Below are positions 1 through 5,161 of a DNA stretch of 5,754 nt, in pieces (within the stretch, counting starts at the first letter, position 1; the number at the start of each line of letters is the position of its first letter). The stretch lies in contig WGEM01000395.1 in the NCBI GenBank assembly GCA_015492755.1, forward strand, positions 1 to 5,754, in the 5' to 3' direction. Origin of the DNA: Gemmatimonadota bacterium (GTDB lineage Bacteria; Gemmatimonadota; Gemmatimonadetes; Longimicrobiales; Gaopeijiaceae). Both the position numbers and the translations under genes were made by a program. The notes beneath the pieces are model-generated. The model saw nothing but the letters and a program-made list of their open reading frames with translations. It ran no database searches and was not told where the DNA came from.

Positions 1-215
1 CCCCAGGCCAGCGCCCCCACCACCACCGCCGCCGCCGTCGCCGCCACGCCCAGCGCGGGCACCGGCCCCACGCCCAGGTGGGTGTGCGCCCAGACGGCGC
101 CCCGGACCACCAGCAGGAAGGGGAGCACCGCCAGCGCCGCCGCCACCGCAGCGACGCGCGCCGCGCGGCGGGGCGATCGCCTTCGCCGTGTGTGCCTCCT
201 CCGCCCCTCCGTCAC
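1..215 (-). CDS. N-terminal part of a membrane protein, cut by the left edge
   Basis: This is an open frame on the minus strand, beginning with GTG at 215-213 and running off the left edge without a stop (71 full codons visible). The protein starts MTEGRRRHTRRRRSPRRAAR, a strongly basic tail. A hydrophobic helix follows at about residues 21-38 (VAAVAAALAVLPFLLVV), then a short loop with HTH at 44-46, then a second hydrophobic stretch from about 54 to the edge. The basic start predicts a cytoplasmic N-terminus. The GTG lies only 6 bases after the stop of the serine hydrolase gene, so the two are probably one transcript. A weak purine-rich GGACGGGA stretch lies upstream, inside the hydrolase 3' end. 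The frame contains no ATG, and GTG is the first usable start after an upstream gap. I do not recognise the family; too little is present to assign a function. The triplet-rich GCG/GTG tract at 20-50 is simply Ala/Val codons of the second helix. Confidence 0.62.
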   Translation of the reverse strand, partial: MTEGRRRHTRRRRSPRRAARVAAVAAALAVLPFLLVVRGAVWAHTHLGVGPVPALGVAATAAAVVVGALAW

Positions 216-221
216 GAATGG

Positions 222-1751
222 CTACATCCCGTCCAGGGGCGGTACGATCTCCATGAGCATCTCGAACATGCGGTTGAGGGCCCGGCCGCCCTCCCGGGCC
301 CCGGTGTATTTGCCCAGCCGCACCACCACGAGACCGTGTGTCGGAATGATGGTGGTGCTCTGCCCGCCCGCGCCCCGCATGGCGAAGGCGGTCTCGGGAA
401 GCGGCCAGTTCCCGGCGCCGTTCACCCAGAAGAACGCCCCGCCGTAGACCGGCCGGCCATCCGCCACCCACGCCGGGGCCAGCTCGCGGGCGTAGCCCAC
501 ATACCCCTCGGGCAGAATCCGCTCGCCCATCCAGACTCCGTCCTGCAGGTAGAGGTTCGCCAGCCGCGCCCAGTCCCGTGCCGGGAGGAACTCATATCCC
601 TGGGTGAGGAAGTTGCCGTACGGGTCGGTCTCCAGGACGGCGTCGCGGATGCCCAGCTTGTCGAAGAGGTGCCGCTGCGGGAAGGCGTGGTAGTCCTCGC
701 CGCGCTCCTCCACCGCCAGGCGGATGAGATAGTTGGTGAGGACGGGGTCGGTGTTGCGGTACCGCCCCACGGTGTTGGGCGGCCACTGGGGCGGGCGCGT
801 GGCGGCGTAGTGGAAGGAGTTGATGGTGCCCGTGTAGAGGTACAGGTGGTCGGGATAGCCCAGCGACGGATCGTAGTCGGGATCCTGTGGCGCCCGGATG
901 CGGATCCCGCTGGACATGCGCATGATGTCTCCGATGCGGATCTGCTGCCGGATGTCTCCCTCCTCCTCGTACCACTCCGGCACCGGCGCCGGCTGCCAGA
1001 GTTCGTACGCGCCCTCCTGGATGAGGACACCCATGAGCGCGCCAGTGAGACTCTTCCCCATGGACCAGGACTCCAGCGGGGTGTGGATGCCGATATCCTC
1101 CGCGTAGCGCTCCCCCAGGATCCGACCGTTGTAGGTCACCACGAGGCTCAGCGTTTTCGCCTCCGGAGGTCCAAACCCGGTGTCCAGCGCCGCCATGAAG
1201 GCGTCCCGGTCGATTCCGGCGGGCCACGGCTCGTCGGGGATCACATCACCCATGGGCCACGGCGTGGACGCCGCCGGCGGGAGGTGGGGCTCCACGTCGG
1301 TGGGCGTGAAGTACACCGAGTCCTCACCGATGGGCGAGGTGACGCACCCCTGCGAACGGTATTTCTTCGCGGTACGCGACACCCCGTCAGGGAGCGTGAG
1401 CGTCACCCGCTGCGCCGCGAAGTCGATGACGGTGTCCACCACGTGCCGCCGCTCTTCGAAGGGCGCGGTGAACCCGCCCACGTTGGCGGCGGCATCCGCG
1501 GGGTCCAGTCCGGTGATGAAGACGCCGGAGCAGAGCACCTTGGCGAAGCCGGCGGTGTGATGATGCAGCGGATTACCGGGAGGCGGAACGTACTCGGTGG
1601 GGAGCTCCAGCTCCGCCGCGCGGGCCAGCATCGCCTGCAGGCGGGCATCGGCGTCGGACCCCTCCGGTTCCGCGCCGCCGCAGGCAGTGCAGACCCACAC
1701 CACAACCGTCCAGGTGCGTGGGCGGCGACCGGGGATCCATGGGGTGCGCAT
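222..1751 (-). CDS. Exported serine hydrolase, beta-lactamase class C / penicillin-binding-protein-like family
   Basis: The protein has 509 residues from ATG at 1751-1749. I chose this start because GGGAGGG sits 7 bases upstream (1765-1759) and the translation then begins with a basic and hydrophobic export signal (MRTPWIPGRRPRTWTVVVWV). A start 23 codons further upstream is open but would bury the signal. Cysteines 21 and 24 near the end of the signal could make it a lipoprotein, though the box (VCTAC) is poor. The beta-lactamase fold motifs are in order: SMGK at 230-233 (nucleophile Ser230 and Lys233), YRN at 331-333 (the YxN motif), and GAGGQ at 460-464 in place of KTG. The first 200 residues or so form an extra N-terminal region with Cys74 and Cys136, a plausible disulfide pair. 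The family includes esterases, peptidases and amide hydrolases acting outside the cytoplasm. The substrate cannot be told from sequence, and true beta-lactamase activity is not implied. It is followed closely by a membrane-protein gene. Confidence 0.9.
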   Translation of the reverse strand: MRTPWIPGRRPRTWTVVVWVCTACGGAEPEGSDADARLQAMLARAAELELPTEYVPPPGNPLHHHTAGFAKVLCSGVFITGLDPADAAANVGGFTAPFEERRHVVDTVIDFAAQRVTLTLPDGVSRTAKKYRSQGCVTSPIGEDSVYFTPTDVEPHLPPAASTPWPMGDVIPDEPWPAGIDRDAFMAALDTGFGPPEAKTLSLVVTYNGRILGERYAEDIGIHTPLESWSMGKSLTGALMGVLIQEGAYELWQPAPVPEWYEEEGDIRQQIRIGDIMRMSSGIRIRAPQDPDYDPSLGYPDHLYLYTGTINSFHYAATRPPQWPPNTVGRYRNTDPVLTNYLIRLAVEERGEDYHAFPQRHLFDKLGIRDAVLETDPYGNFLTQGYEFLPARDWARLANLYLQDGVWMGERILPEGYVGYARELAPAWVADGRPVYGGAFFWVNGAGNWPLPETAFAMRGAGGQSTTIIPTHGLVVVRLGKYTGAREGGRALNRMFEMLMEIVPPLDGM

Positions 1752-1915
1752 CGTGAGGCCCTCCCGTTGGGGGTTCGCGGCGGGAGAGGCCAAGCTGCGG
1801 CGGCCCGCCGGGAGCGGCAAGCGCCAGCGTGGCGGTGGGCCGCGTCATCCTCTACCATGGTGGCCCCCGTCACGCGAACCGTCGTGCTCGTCGCTCATCC
1901 GCCGCGAGGTGTCCC
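1752..1915. promoter_or_regulatory. Divergent intergenic region between serine hydrolase and secreted hypothetical protein
   Basis: These 164 bases separate two divergent starts, so promoters for both should lie here. I can see the two ribosome binding sites: GGGAGGG for the minus gene at 1765-1759, and GAGGTG just before the plus gene at about 1905-1910. The stretch near 1846-1860 contains the only locally AT-containing segment, including TACCAT at 1853-1858, a 4-of-6 match to a sigma-70 -10 box. There is no convincing -35 box at the right distance. An 8-base palindrome ACCATGGT lies at 1854-1861. No promoter can be assigned firmly. Confidence 0.4.
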
Positions 1916-2665
1916 ATGTCCGCACTGCCCAGGCATCGAACGCTCCCGATGTCCGCGCTCGCCTCGCTGGCTGCGTGGCTCCTCACGCCCGCGGCCACCG
2001 CCGCCCAGCAGGCTCCGGAGATCGCTGACGCCGACGTCCAGATCGCCTCGGCGGTGCAGGCGGCTCCGCCGGCGCTTCGCGACGGGGCCACGGTCCTGGG
2101 GTGGACGCCGGAGGGGCGCTCGGTGGTCCTCCGGGAAGGCACGAACCACATGATCTGCATCTCCGACAATCCCACCGACGACGCGTGGAGCGTGGCCTGC
2201 TACCCCCGCACCATCGAGCCCTACATGGCGCGGGGACGCCAGCTCCGGGCCCAGGGGATGACCGATCCGCAGGAGGTCCTCAGGCGACGGTGGCGTGAAG
2301 CCGAGGAGGGCTCCCTCCCCATGCCCGATCAACCCGCCACCGTCTACATCCTCCACGGCCGGGGATTCGACGCCGCCACGGGGCAGGTGGTGGAGCCCTT
2401 CCTCCGCTGGGCCATCTACACGCCGTGGGCCACCCCCGAGGCCACCGGCCTCCCCACGCAGCCCACCGGACCGGGTGCGCCCTGGCTGATGTTTCCCGGC
2501 ACCCCGGGCGCGCACATCATGATCACGCCCGCACCGCCGGGAAGCGGGAGCGCCCGGGGAGGCCCCTCAGCGGCCCCTCAGTCAAATCGGGCGCTCCCGT
2601 GCGTGAGGTCGGCGATGCGGGCCCGGACCTCGTCGAGGTCCGGCACCGGGATCTCCACCGTGTAG
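1916..2665 (+). CDS. Secreted hypothetical protein with REGTN motif and a C-terminal tail antisense to the next gene
   Basis: The protein has 249 residues from ATG at 1916. This start is preceded by GAGGTG about 5 bases upstream and gives a proper Sec signal peptide (hydrophobic run at about 13-29, likely cleavage after TAA near residue 30). ATG at 1949 would also give a signal peptide. The mature protein has VLGW at 60-63, LREGTN at 72-77 and a C81/C95 pair around SDNPTDDAWSVAC, probably a disulfide in the oxidising periplasm. It then has YMARGRQLRAQGM at 103-115, YILHGRGFD at 144-152, and a conserved-looking end PWLMFPGTPGAHIMI at 189-203. I recall similar REGTN-containing exported hypothetical proteins in Gemmatimonadota, but know no function. 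The last 40 or so residues (rich in Gly, Ser, Arg, Ala) look unlike the rest, and residues 222-249 are antisense to the 3' end of the yigZ-like gene. This suggests a lost or frameshifted original stop near 2520-2550. Confidence 0.75.
   Translation: MSALPRHRTLPMSALASLAAWLLTPAATAAQQAPEIADADVQIASAVQAAPPALRDGATVLGWTPEGRSVVLREGTNHMICISDNPTDDAWSVACYPRTIEPYMARGRQLRAQGMTDPQEVLRRRWREAEEGSLPMPDQPATVYILHGRGFDAATGQVVEPFLRWAIYTPWATPEATGLPTQPTGPGAPWLMFPGTPGAHIMITPAPPGSGSARGGPSAAPQSNRALPCVRSAMRARTSSRSGTGISTV
2545..2599. terminator. Perfect 12-bp inverted repeat at the convergent gene ends, possible bidirectional terminator
   Basis: The left arm CGGGAGCGCCCG at 2545-2556 is the exact reverse complement of CGGGCGCTCCCG at 2588-2599. 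The intervening 31 bases contain a smaller GAGG/CCTC hairpin possibility and two copies of GGCCCCTCAG. The structure lies where a plus-strand and a minus-strand gene converge, as expected of a shared terminator. Neither strand carries a T-tract after the stem, so it does not fit the canonical intrinsic terminator. Its right arm also encodes the last residues of the yigZ-like protein. It may slow polymerase or protect 3' ends. Confidence 0.45.
2561..2581. repeat. Two tandem copies of GGCCCCTCAG spanning the yigZ-like stop codon
   Basis: Identical 10-base copies lie at 2561-2570 and 2572-2581, an 11-base period. Read on the minus strand, each is CTGAGGGGCC. The first one met includes the TGA stop of the yigZ-like gene, and the second supplies a further TGA 11 bases later, which is in a different frame. 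GCCCCTCAG occurs again at 3803-3811, over the rhomboid stop. Confidence 0.6.
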
Positions 2666-3192
2666 GTCACATCCGCGCCGAACGTCTCTTCCTTCACCGG
2701 GAGTTCCCGCTCGGCGATGAGCCGCTGCAGGGCGTCCACGTCGGCGTAGCCCACCGTGACGCGGAGCGGTGCGCGCTCCACGTGCTCCACCGTCGGCAGC
2801 GTCTCCAGCGCCGCACGCACGCCCCCCGAGTACGCCCGCTGCAGGCCGCCGGTGCCCAGCTTCACGCCGCCGAAGTACCGGGCACACACCGCCACCACCT
2901 CCCCCACGCCGCTGTGGAGGAGCGCGTGGAGCATGGGCCTTCCGGCGGTGCCGTGCGGCTCCCCGTCGTCGCTCATGCCCACGTGCGTCGTGCTCCCGGG
3001 CGGACCCGCGACAAAGGCCCAGCAGTGGTGCGTGGCGTCGGGGAACTCGTCCCGGATGCGCTGGATGAAGGCGTGCGCCGCGTCCGCATCCGGGGCGTGG
3101 GCCAGCGTGGTGATGAACCGGCTCCGGCGCACCACCTCCTCCACCCGGTGGACCCGGGCAGGCACGGGATAGCGACTCAGATCACCCGTCAC
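2578..3192 (-). CDS. yigZ: YigZ/IMPACT family protein (UPF0029)
   Basis: The 204-residue length matches bacterial YigZ proteins. The signature motifs of the IMPACT N-terminal domain are present in order: SRFI at 24-27, DATHHC at 52-57, SDDGEP at 74-79, GTAGRP at 81-86, RYFGG at 105-109 and KLGTGGL at 111-117. A smaller C-terminal domain of the YigZ type (DUF1949-like, about 140-200) follows. The protein is cytoplasmic. Eukaryotic IMPACT modulates the Gcn2 stress kinase through Gcn1; the bacterial role is not settled, with nucleic-acid or ribosome binding proposed from structure. I chose GTG at 3192-3190 because it gives the family length and overlaps the stop of the upstream gene by 11 bases, with GGAGGG 11 bases upstream (3209-3204). 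Translation is therefore probably coupled to the Clp-N-like gene. A longer open frame upstream is only the shadow of that gene. Confidence 0.93.
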   Translation of the reverse strand: MTGDLSRYPVPARVHRVEEVVRRSRFITTLAHAPDADAAHAFIQRIRDEFPDATHHCWAFVAGPPGSTTHVGMSDDGEPHGTAGRPMLHALLHSGVGEVVAVCARYFGGVKLGTGGLQRAYSGGVRAALETLPTVEHVERAPLRVTVGYADVDALQRLIAERELPVKEETFGADVTYTVEIPVPDLDEVRARIADLTHGSARFD

Positions 3193-3739
3193 CGCTCCGT
3201 AGTCCCTCCAGCATCCGCCCGGCGGCCGCGTCCACGGCCGCCGCGTCCACGCCATAACGCGCCAGAAATGCGCGCACCGACGCGTCGGGCTTCCGGACCA
3301 CCGCCAGGAGCACGTGGATGGGGGTGACGACGGGGGTGCCCGCATCCAGCGAGCGCTGGATGGCGTCCACGAGCCACACCGGCACGCCGCCGGCCAGCGC
3401 TCCGGGCAGGGCGTCGGGCCTCGCCACCCCCGGGGGATCGGGGGCGGGGCCGGTGAGCGGCCGGCCGCCGGCGGCAGCCAGCACGGCACGCACCGACGGA
3501 TCCGAAGTCAGTAGCTCCAGCAGCGGGCGCCGGTCGCCCACCGCGTGCGCGCCGGCCGACCGTGCGGCGCTGTGCCAGTCCACCAGGACGTGAACGAGCC
3601 CGTCACTGAGCACCAGTGCCGCTTCGGTGGCCTCCGGCGGATCGTGGTCCTGGCCCGTCAGCGGCGCGGCGGACACCGAAGCGGCGCACGCCGCCACGGC
3701 CACCGCGCACCACAGGCGTCCGTGCCTGATCCGTGTCAT
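3182..3739 (-). CDS. Exported protein with two Clp-N-like repeats and no ATPase domain
   Basis: The protein has 185 residues from ATG at 3739, with a strong AGGAG 6 bases upstream. The N-terminus MTRIRHGR is basic and followed by a hydrophobic run to about residue 25. Cleavage could follow SVSAA, or VAAC at 15-18 could act as a lipobox, giving a lipoprotein. The part at about 126-163 (AIQRSLDAGTPVVTPIHVLL followed by AVVRKPDASVRAFLARYGVD) resembles a Clp-N (Clp R) repeat, the substrate or adaptor-binding module of ClpA/ClpC/ClpB. Residues 57-92 look like a degenerate first copy: LLELLTSDPSVRAVLAAAG aligns with LLAVVRKPDASVRAFLARYG. Clp-N domains normally consist of two such repeats. The repeats are joined by a Pro/Gly-rich linker at 93-120. 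There are no Walker motifs, so it is not an unfoldase. An export signal on a Clp-N module is unexpected. The family call rests on my reading of the repeat pattern; a generic helical repeat is the alternative. It lies 68 bases after the rhomboid gene and overlaps the yigZ-like gene. Confidence 0.7.
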   Translation of the reverse strand: MTRIRHGRLWCAVAVAACAASVSAAPLTGQDHDPPEATEAALVLSDGLVHVLVDWHSAARSAGAHAVGDRRPLLELLTSDPSVRAVLAAAGGRPLTGPAPDPPGVARPDALPGALAGGVPVWLVDAIQRSLDAGTPVVTPIHVLLAVVRKPDASVRAFLARYGVDAAAVDAAAGRMLEGLRSGDG

Positions 3740-3747
3740 CCTTGACT

Positions 3748-3812
3748 CCTGAGGGGGGTGTCCCGAAAAGCTGGGCTCTCACGCCGCCGCCCGCCAGCCC
3801 CCGCCCCTCAGG
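3748..3812 (-). promoter_or_regulatory. Nested inverted repeat covering the rhomboid stop and the ribosome binding site of the next gene
   Basis: CCTGAGGGG at 3748-3756 is the exact reverse complement of CCCCTCAGG at 3804-3812. Between them lies a second 5-bp inverted repeat, GGGCT at 3773-3777 with AGCCC at 3796-3800. On the minus-strand transcript, the inner stem is followed by AGCUUUUC, a weak terminator-like end. The outer stem would pair the AGG of the AGGAG ribosome binding site (3750-3746) of the Clp-N-like gene with sequence at the end of the rhomboid gene. This could partly terminate transcription or restrict translation of the downstream gene. The repeats are seen directly; any regulatory effect is inference, and the outer loop of 47 bases is long. 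Confidence 0.4.
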
Positions 3813-4596
3813 TGGTGTCGGCCATCCGGTCCAGGAAGGCACGTTCGCCGGGGGTGAGGCTCTCCACACCCGACTCGTCGATCTTGCGGAGGAGGCGCTC
3901 CACCTCCTCGCGGTTCAGCTCGTGAAGCCGCTGAAGGGGGATCCTCTGCCATCGCTCCAGCGCGTCCCGCCGGCCCGAGACGCCGCCGCGCGTGGCATGG
4001 GGCTCCATCTTGCGCTGGAACGCCCTCCGGGTGGCGGCCAGACGCATGTCCCGCGCCTTGAGGTAGGCGTACGCGAACGCCAGACCGCCCAGGTGCGCGA
4101 AGTGCGCGATCCTGGACCCCGACGCCGGGTTGATCCCCGCCCAGAGGCTTCCCAGCACCAGGAGTGTCGCCAGCAGCCACGCTTCCACCGGCAGCACACC
4201 CCAGATATAGATGCGCTCGCGCGGCCAGAACATGGCGAACCCCAGGAGCACACCGTACACCGCGGCGGACGCCCCCACCACCGGCGCGTGCCGCGCGAAG
4301 ATCAGGCTGAAGACGGCGCCGCCCACGCCGGAAAGGAGGTAGAGCCAGAGAAAGCCCTTCGACCCCAGCCGCTCCTCCAGCCGCGGCCCGAAAAAGAAGA
4401 GGCCCAGCATGTTGAAGAAGAGGTGGCCGAGGCCCGCGTGGAGGAACATGTACGACACCAGCGTCCAGGGCCGGCGGAGCACCCATGGAGGATAGAGGAG
4501 GAGGAGCTGGTAGAGCTGCGGCACCGACATCGTCACGAAGTACGCGACGAGGTTCGCCACCAGCAGCTTCTTCACCCAGGGCGTCAGTGGATACAT
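3808..4596 (-). CDS. Rhomboid family intramembrane serine protease with cytoplasmic C-terminal tail
   Basis: The protein has 262 residues from ATG at 4596-4594. AGAGG lies 7 bases upstream and the sequence enters directly into the conserved start MYPLTPWVKKLLVANLVAYF. An open extension of 21 codons upstream is Gly/Arg-rich and unlikely to be translated. The hallmarks of an active rhomboid are present: the HxxxN motif with His58 and Asn62 inside a membrane helix, the nucleophile Ser110 in GASAAVYG (108-115), and the catalytic His168 in AHFAHLGG (164-171). About six membrane helices fit within residues 8-180. The tail from about 180 is basic, then ends in LHELNREEVERLLRKIDESG and SLTPGERAFLD (about 224-256). 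This matches the small domain often found behind bacterial rhomboids (DUF6576-like, as I recall). Rhomboids cleave membrane-anchored proteins within or near the bilayer; the substrate here is unknown. It is the first gene of a minus-strand group. Confidence 0.95.
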   Translation of the reverse strand: MYPLTPWVKKLLVANLVAYFVTMSVPQLYQLLLLYPPWVLRRPWTLVSYMFLHAGLGHLFFNMLGLFFFGPRLEERLGSKGFLWLYLLSGVGGAVFSLIFARHAPVVGASAAVYGVLLGFAMFWPRERIYIWGVLPVEAWLLATLLVLGSLWAGINPASGSRIAHFAHLGGLAFAYAYLKARDMRLAATRRAFQRKMEPHATRGGVSGRRDALERWQRIPLQRLHELNREEVERLLRKIDESGVESLTPGERAFLDRMADTT

Positions 4597-4808
4597 GGTC
4601 CAGCCTCTACCCCCCCTTCCTCCTGAGTTTCCCACGCATGGGCACCCGGGTACCCGCACCGGAAAAAAATACCCGGTCTTCCGGAGGCGTGGAATTCTGA
4701 GATCGACTCATATCTCGTTGCATCACAAAGAGATATGACGTAGCGCATCCGGCGGCCCCCTCCTTGCATCCAGAGTCCTTCGGGTTGCCGCTGGAGCCTT
4801 ACCAGCGG
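4597..4808. promoter_or_regulatory. Divergent intergenic region upstream of rhomboid and small membrane protein
   Basis: This 212-base gap holds the most AT-rich sequence of the window (about 4660-4740), so promoters for the minus-strand rhomboid group and the plus-strand small membrane protein probably lie here. On the minus strand, TATTTT (complement of 4667-4672) is a 4-of-6 match to a -10 box, but the hexamer 17 bases upstream, TTCCAC, matches a -35 box poorly. CCGGAA at 4659-4664 and TTCCGG at 4679-4684 form a 6-bp inverted repeat around the A-tract. A longer inverted repeat at 4708-4738 is listed separately. No ribosome binding site is visible for the TTG at 4764. Confidence 0.45.
4708..4738. 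repeat. Perfect 9-bp inverted repeat, candidate operator or leader hairpin
   Basis: TCATATCTC at 4708-4716 and GAGATATGA at 4730-4738 are exact reverse complements separated by 13 bases (GTTGCATCACAAA). The arm centres are 22 bases apart, about two helical turns, as for a dimeric regulator binding one DNA face. The repeat lies between two divergent genes. An additional GAGAT at 4699-4703 could pair with ATCTC at 4712-4716 instead, giving two mutually exclusive stems. Both an operator and an RNA hairpin fit; neither is proven. Confidence 0.5.
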
Positions 4809-5153
4809 ATGAACATCAGAGAACTTCGACGCCTCGTGTACTCGTCGCTGGGCATCGCCGTGCTGGGCATCGCCCTGGCGATGTACGCGTACGACGCCCT
4901 CGGTGACGCGCAGCGGCGCGCGGACCTCGCGCTGGGATCGTGCGCGGCCACGCTGGCCCGCATGTGCCCCACGGAGGACGGGTCCTCGCCCATGGTCCGC
5001 TTCGAGGAAGCCAACCGTGAGGCGAGCCGCGCCACGCTCCTTCTGGGCGTGGCGGCGACACTCACGCCGGTACTCATCTTCCTGAACGTGCTGGGGTTCA
5101 GCGGCCAGCACGCCCCACCTCCCTACACCCGGCGTCTGCCGCCGCGGGAGTGA
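4809..5153 (+). CDS. Small two-helix membrane protein of unknown function
   Basis: The protein has 114 residues from ATG at 4809. A GGAG lies about 12 bases upstream, rather far. TTG at 4764 would add 15 residues but has no ribosome binding site. The N-terminus MNIRELRRLVYSS is basic. The first membrane helix is about 10-29 (VYSSLGIAVLGIALAMYAYD) and the second about 75-96 (ATLLLGVAATLTPVLIFLNV). Between them lies a 45-residue region with Cys45 and Cys53, an acidic and basic mix (RFEEANREASR) and MCPTEDGSSP. By the positive-inside rule, both ends would be cytoplasmic and the two-cysteine loop periplasmic, so a disulfide is possible. The C-terminal tail is Pro/Arg-rich. I do not recognise a family. 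The plus-strand reading is preferred because it gives two clean helices and a plausible start; the opposite frames are Arg/Ser-rich shadows. It converges on the next gene, with stops 8 bases apart. Confidence 0.65.
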   Translation: MNIRELRRLVYSSLGIAVLGIALAMYAYDALGDAQRRADLALGSCAATLARMCPTEDGSSPMVRFEEANREASRATLLLGVAATLTPVLIFLNVLGFSGQHAPPPYTRRLPPRE

Positions 5154-5161
5154 CCCCGGCC

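Noticed and set aside
20..50. GCC/CAC triplet run that could be called a microsatellite
   Set aside because: Read on the minus strand, it encodes alternating Ala and Val of a membrane helix; the repeat follows from codon use.
1853..1858. TACCAT as a -10 promoter box for the secreted protein
   Set aside because: It has four of six matches but no plausible -35 partner at 16-18 bases, in a region too GC-rich to judge.
78..2153. Very long plus-strand open frame opposite the serine hydrolase
   Set aside because: Its translation is Arg/His/Pro/Gly-rich without domain pattern. It covers a clear serine hydrolase on the other strand and spans the divergent intergenic region. Long antisense frames are expected in high-GC DNA with few stop codons.
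2425..3327. Plus-strand 300-codon open frame over the yigZ-like gene
   Set aside because: It is antisense to clear YigZ/IMPACT motifs, with Arg/His/Pro-rich low-complexity translation and no good start site.
3781..3812. G-rich minus strand as a possible G-quadruplex
   Set aside because: Only three runs of three or more G lie close together (GGGG, GGGGG, GGG), so a stable three-layer quadruplex is not supported; the inverted repeat explains more.
3733..4626. Plus-strand 297-codon open frame over the rhomboid gene
   Set aside because: It is the complement of a rhomboid with complete catalytic motifs. The protein is a charged Glu/Arg/His mixture and is a shadow.
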